Assembly: GCA_934322085.1 (NCBI GenBank)
Contig: CAKRGF010000035.1
Coordinates: 1 to 25,000, forward strand
Length of the DNA stretch: 25,000 bases
Source: an uncultured Eubacterium sp.
GTDB lineage: Bacteria; Bacillota; Clostridia; Lachnospirales; Lachnospiraceae
Reading direction: 5' to 3'
Shown: one piece after another, positions 23,052 through 25,000 of the stretch
How positions within the stretch are numbered: position 1 is the first letter of the stretch
Layout of the letters: each line of letters opens with the position of its first letter
The notes under the pieces: generated by a model
Databases searched by the model: none
Told to the model about the DNA's origin: nothing
What the model saw: the letters and a program-made list of their open reading frames with translations, nothing else
Program-made: the position numbers and the translations under genes

Positions 23052-23894
23052 ATGAGGACGATTCATACAGAGGAAATAACAAAATGCATTAAAGAAATGT
23101 GTATGCAGGTAAATGTAAATTTGTCACCGGATGTGAGAGATGCTTTGTTAGCCGGAAAACAGAAAGAAGAATCGACAATCGGAAAACAGATTTTGGAGCA
23201 GTTGGAAAAAAACTTAGAGATTGCAAAAGAAAGCCAGATTCCGATTTGTCAGGATACCGGTATGACAGTTGTATTTTTACGCATCGGACAGGAAGTTCAT
23301 ATTGAGGGAGATTTTCTGGAAGATGCAGTGAATGAAGGAATCCGCCAGGGCTATGCAGAGGGATATCTGCGCAAGTCGGTTGTATCCGATCCGATTCTTA
23401 GAGAAAATACAAAGGATAATACACCGGGTGTCATTCATTATGAAATTGTTCCGGGAGACAAATTGGAAATTACAGTTGCTCCGAAAGGATTTGGCAGCGA
23501 GAATATGAGTCGTGTCTTTATGTTAAAACCGGCAGATGGAATCGAAGGTGTCAAACAGGCAGTTATCCAGGCGGTAAAAGACGCAGGTCCAAATGCCTGT
23601 CCGCCAATGGTAATTGGTGTTGGAATCGGCGGCACTTTTGAAAAGTGTGCCCTTTTGGCAAAGAAAGCCCTGACACGTGAATTAGGAAGCCATTCAGAAA
23701 TTCCATACGTGAAAGATTTTGAAATTGAGGTTTTAGATGCCATCAATAATCTTGGAATTGGACCGGGTGGATTGGGAGGCCGTGTTACAGCAATCGGATT
23801 AAATGTTGAAACCTATCCGACACATATTGCCGGACTTCCGGTTGCCGTAAACATTTGCTGTCATGTAAATCGTCATATTACAAGAGTGTTATAA
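23052..23894 (+). CDS. fumA: Fumarate hydratase class I, alpha subunit
   Basis: This is the catalytic N-terminal half of a two-subunit iron-sulfur hydro-lyase that interconverts fumarate and malate. The 280-residue protein has the three cysteines expected to hold the [4Fe-4S] cluster: C66 in ICQDTG, C183 in NACPP and C199 in EKCA. GFGSENMSRVFML is a typical family stretch. The related L-tartrate dehydratase alpha subunit is an alternative that cannot be excluded by motif alone. The ATG is two bases after the gyrA stop, and its ribosome site (GAGTGAGGAATAAAA) lies over the gyrA end, so translation is coupled to gyrA. The beta subunit follows after 16 bases. Confidence 0.92.
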   Translation: MRTIHTEEITKCIKEMCMQVNVNLSPDVRDALLAGKQKEESTIGKQILEQLEKNLEIAKESQIPICQDTGMTVVFLRIGQEVHIEGDFLEDAVNEGIRQGYAEGYLRKSVVSDPILRENTKDNTPGVIHYEIVPGDKLEITVAPKGFGSENMSRVFMLKPADGIEGVKQAVIQAVKDAGPNACPPMVIGVGIGGTFEKCALLAKKALTRELGSHSEIPYVKDFEIEVLDAINNLGIGPGGLGGRVTAIGLNVETYPTHIAGLPVAVNICCHVNRHITRVL

Positions 23895-23910
23895 AAAGGA
23901 GAAGGTTTTC

Positions 23911-24465
23911 ATGGATAAATATATTGAGACACCATTGACAAAGGAGAAGGTAAAAGAACTTCATGCAGGAGATTACGTGTATATAACGGGAACAGTATAT
24001 ACAGCGCGTGATGCTGCCCATAAACGGATGGTGGAACAAAAAGAACAGGGGATGGAACTTCCTTTTATAATGAAAGACCAGATTGTCTATTATTTAGGAC
24101 CTACTCCAAATAGAGAAGGTCAGGTGATTGGTTCTGCTGGTCCGACAACCAGCAGCCGTATGGATAAATATGCGCCAACTCTTCTTGACGAGGGATTAAC
24201 CGGGATGATTGGAAAAGGAAAAAGAAGTGAAGCGGTCATTGATTCCATGAAAAAAAATACAGCCGTATATTTTGCTGCTGTAGGAGGTGCCGGAGCACTT
24301 CTGTCAAAGTGCATCAAAAAAAGCGAAGTAATTGCCTACGATGACTTAGGAACAGAGGCAATCCGCAAATTATATGTAGAAAATTTACCGGTTATTACTG
24401 TAATCGACTGTGCCGGAAATAACTTATATGAAACAGCACCTGAAAAATATAAAAGAAGTCATTGA
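23911..24465 (+). CDS. fumB: Fumarate hydratase class I, beta subunit
   Basis: This is the second, C-terminal half of the class I fumarase, which completes the active site with the alpha subunit. Recognisable parts of the 184-residue protein are LHAGDYVYITGTVYTARDAA, then YLGPTP, GPTTSSRMD, GMIGKGKRS and YFAAVGGAGALL. AAAGGAGAAGG precedes the ATG. The stop codon overlaps the -35 element of the tRNA-Ser promoter, and there is no terminator between the two genes. Confidence 0.92.
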   Translation: MDKYIETPLTKEKVKELHAGDYVYITGTVYTARDAAHKRMVEQKEQGMELPFIMKDQIVYYLGPTPNREGQVIGSAGPTTSSRMDKYAPTLLDEGLTGMIGKGKRSEAVIDSMKKNTAVYFAAVGGAGALLSKCIKKSEVIAYDDLGTEAIRKLYVENLPVITVIDCAGNNLYETAPEKYKRSH

Positions 24466-24490
24466 CAAATATTATATTTTTTGATAAAAT
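24462..24490 (+). promoter_or_regulatory. Promoter of tRNA-Ser
   Basis: A perfect TTGACA (24462-24467), a 17-base spacer and TAAAAT (24485-24490) are present. The -35 overlaps the fumB stop codon. Two short hairpins lie between promoter and tRNA: GCACT/AGTGC (24498-24512) and TGAATAT/ATATTCA (24520-24540). They are probably part of the precursor leader. Confidence 0.8.
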
Positions 24491-24543
24491 ATTGCTTGCA
24501 CTGAAAAAGTGCGGCGAATTGAATATTGCATTGATATTCAGCT

Positions 24544-24631
24544 GGAGAAGTACTCAAGTGGCTGAAGAGGCGCCCCTGCTAAGGGTGTAGGTCGTTCGCG
24601 CGGCGCGAGGGTTCAAATCCCTCCTTCTCCG
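24544..24631 (+). tRNA. tRNA-Ser(GCU)
   Basis: The 88-base class II tRNA has acceptor stem GGAGAAG/CTTCTCC, anticodon stem CGCCC/GGGTG with loop CTGCTAA (anticodon GCT, reading AGC and AGU), a long variable arm (GTCGTTCGCGCGGCGC region) and T arm GGTTCAAATCC. The discriminator G73 is the serine identity base. CCA is not encoded. Confidence 0.97.
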
Positions 24632-24634
24632 TTC

Positions 24635-24668
24635 AGACAATCCTGTTATTTACAGGATTGTCTTTGTG
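24635..24668 (+). terminator. Terminator behind tRNA-Ser
   Basis: AGACAATCCTG (24635-24645) and CAGGATTGTCT (24653-24663) form an 11-bp perfect stem with a seven-base loop, followed by a short T-rich run. Confidence 0.8.
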
Positions 24669-24780
24669 TCTGAGAGAACATTTAAGAATTGGTTTTCTTG
24701 TGTTTTATTAGACAAAAAACATCAAGATATTGTACAAAAAAAACATTTTGTAATTTTTTAAAAAAAATTGAAAAAAAGTG
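24669..24780. other. AT-rich spacer with A-tracts upstream of the rRNA-type promoter
   Basis: No gene is visible. From about 24737 to 24780 the plus strand carries repeated A and T runs directly before the -35 hexamer, which resembles an UP element for the RNA polymerase alpha subunit. Short open frames here on the minus strand have no ribosome site or family similarity. Confidence 0.5.
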
Positions 24781-24809
24781 TTGACAAGTGCAAATATATT
24801 TGATAAGAT
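24781..24809 (+). promoter_or_regulatory. Strong promoter, probably of an rRNA operon
   Basis: A perfect TTGACA (24781-24786), a 17-base spacer and TAAGAT (24804-24809) are preceded by A-tracts. No protein start follows within the window. Confidence 0.75.
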
Positions 24810-25000
24810 AGTATTCGCTGACGCGGTAAAGCGTACAGCAAACGGAATTAAAAAAGATTCCAAGAACCTTGATAATTGAACAGTGAAACAACCTTGAAAA
24901 ATTATAAAAATAATTTTTCGGACAAGGACATTCGATAAGAATGAAACCAAAACCCGATTCAATTCGTTTCGAACGAAACAACAGTAATCGAACAGGATAA
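24810..25000 (+). ncRNA. Structured untranslated leader, probably the 5' end of a 16S rRNA precursor
   Basis: About 190 bases follow the promoter without any reading frame. Three stem-loops are seen. One is GCTG-ACGC paired with GCGT-(A)-CAGC (24817-24839). The second is GAAAAATTAT/ATAATTTTTC with an AAAA loop (24896-24919), with flanking CCTT/AAGG. The third is TTCGTT/AACGAA (24963-24977). The phrase CCTTGATAATTGAACAGTG resembles rRNA precursor spacers in Clostridia. The mature 16S start is not in the window, so this assignment is inferred from promoter strength, position next to oriC and the leader pattern. Confidence 0.6.

Noticed and set aside
24498..24512. GCACT/AGTGC hairpin as a terminator for fumB
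   Set aside because: The stem is only five bp and no T run follows. It lies downstream of the tRNA promoter, so it is more likely part of the tRNA leader.
24682..24981. Overlapping minus-strand open frames at the right end
   Set aside because: They run antisense to the promoter and leader of the presumed rRNA operon, in very AT-rich DNA, without ribosome sites or recognisable domains.
1..25000. CRISPR arrays, insertion sequences, prophage or defence islands
   Set aside because: I saw no regularly spaced repeats, transposase or phage genes. The only sign of accessory DNA is the ATPase remnant at the left edge.

Overview
The window is the replication-origin region of a low-GC Bacillota chromosome, most likely a Lachnospiraceae-like member of Clostridia. 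The gene order is the classic origin order: parB-parA-rsmG-mnmG-mnmE-jag-yidC-yidD-rnpA-rpmH to the left, oriC, then dnaA-dnaN-yaaA-recF-gyrB-gyrA to the right. The sigma-A-type promoters, strong GGAGG ribosome sites, protein motifs and tRNAs without encoded CCA all fit. The species assignment is inference.

Left edge to 5.4 kb: a 5'-truncated piece of an AAA/DUF4143-type ATPase lies directly behind pyruvate kinase (pyk). Upstream of pyk is a membrane-anchored D-Ala-D-Ala carboxypeptidase that probably shares its promoter. Divergent from it is trmB, followed by a bidirectional terminator, a minus-strand AI-2E-family membrane protein and a plus-strand tRNA-Lys(CUU) with its own promoter and terminator.

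5.4 to 14.5 kb, minus strand: a DUF4446 membrane protein, parB and parA, two perfect parS sites 38 bp apart, the tRNA/rRNA modification genes rsmG, mnmG and mnmE, then the RNA-binding, membrane-insertion and ribosome cluster khpB(jag)-yidC-yidD-rnpA-rpmH. All of these are transcribed away from the origin.

14.3 to 24.5 kb, plus strand: divergent rpmH and dnaA promoters, dnaA, a 251-bp dnaA-dnaN gap with DnaA boxes, a CCCC block and a CTA-rich unwinding-type tract (oriC), then dnaN, yaaA, recF, gyrB, gyrA and a two-subunit class I fumarase packed directly behind gyrA.

24.5 kb to the end: tRNA-Ser(GCU) with its own promoter and terminator, then a strong promoter and structured leader that look like the start of an rRNA operon whose 16S gene lies outside the window.

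The gene content is mostly ordinary and highly conserved, and I found no clear new multi-gene system. The best leads are small. They are a near-perfect Bacillus-type LexA (SOS) box between parB and DUF4446, a DnaA with a changed DNA-binding signature beside non-canonical DnaA boxes, a palindrome carrying TATAAT on both strands next to the parS pair, the ATPase remnant behind pyk, and residue changes at known functional sites of GyrA, GyrB, YidC and RnpA.
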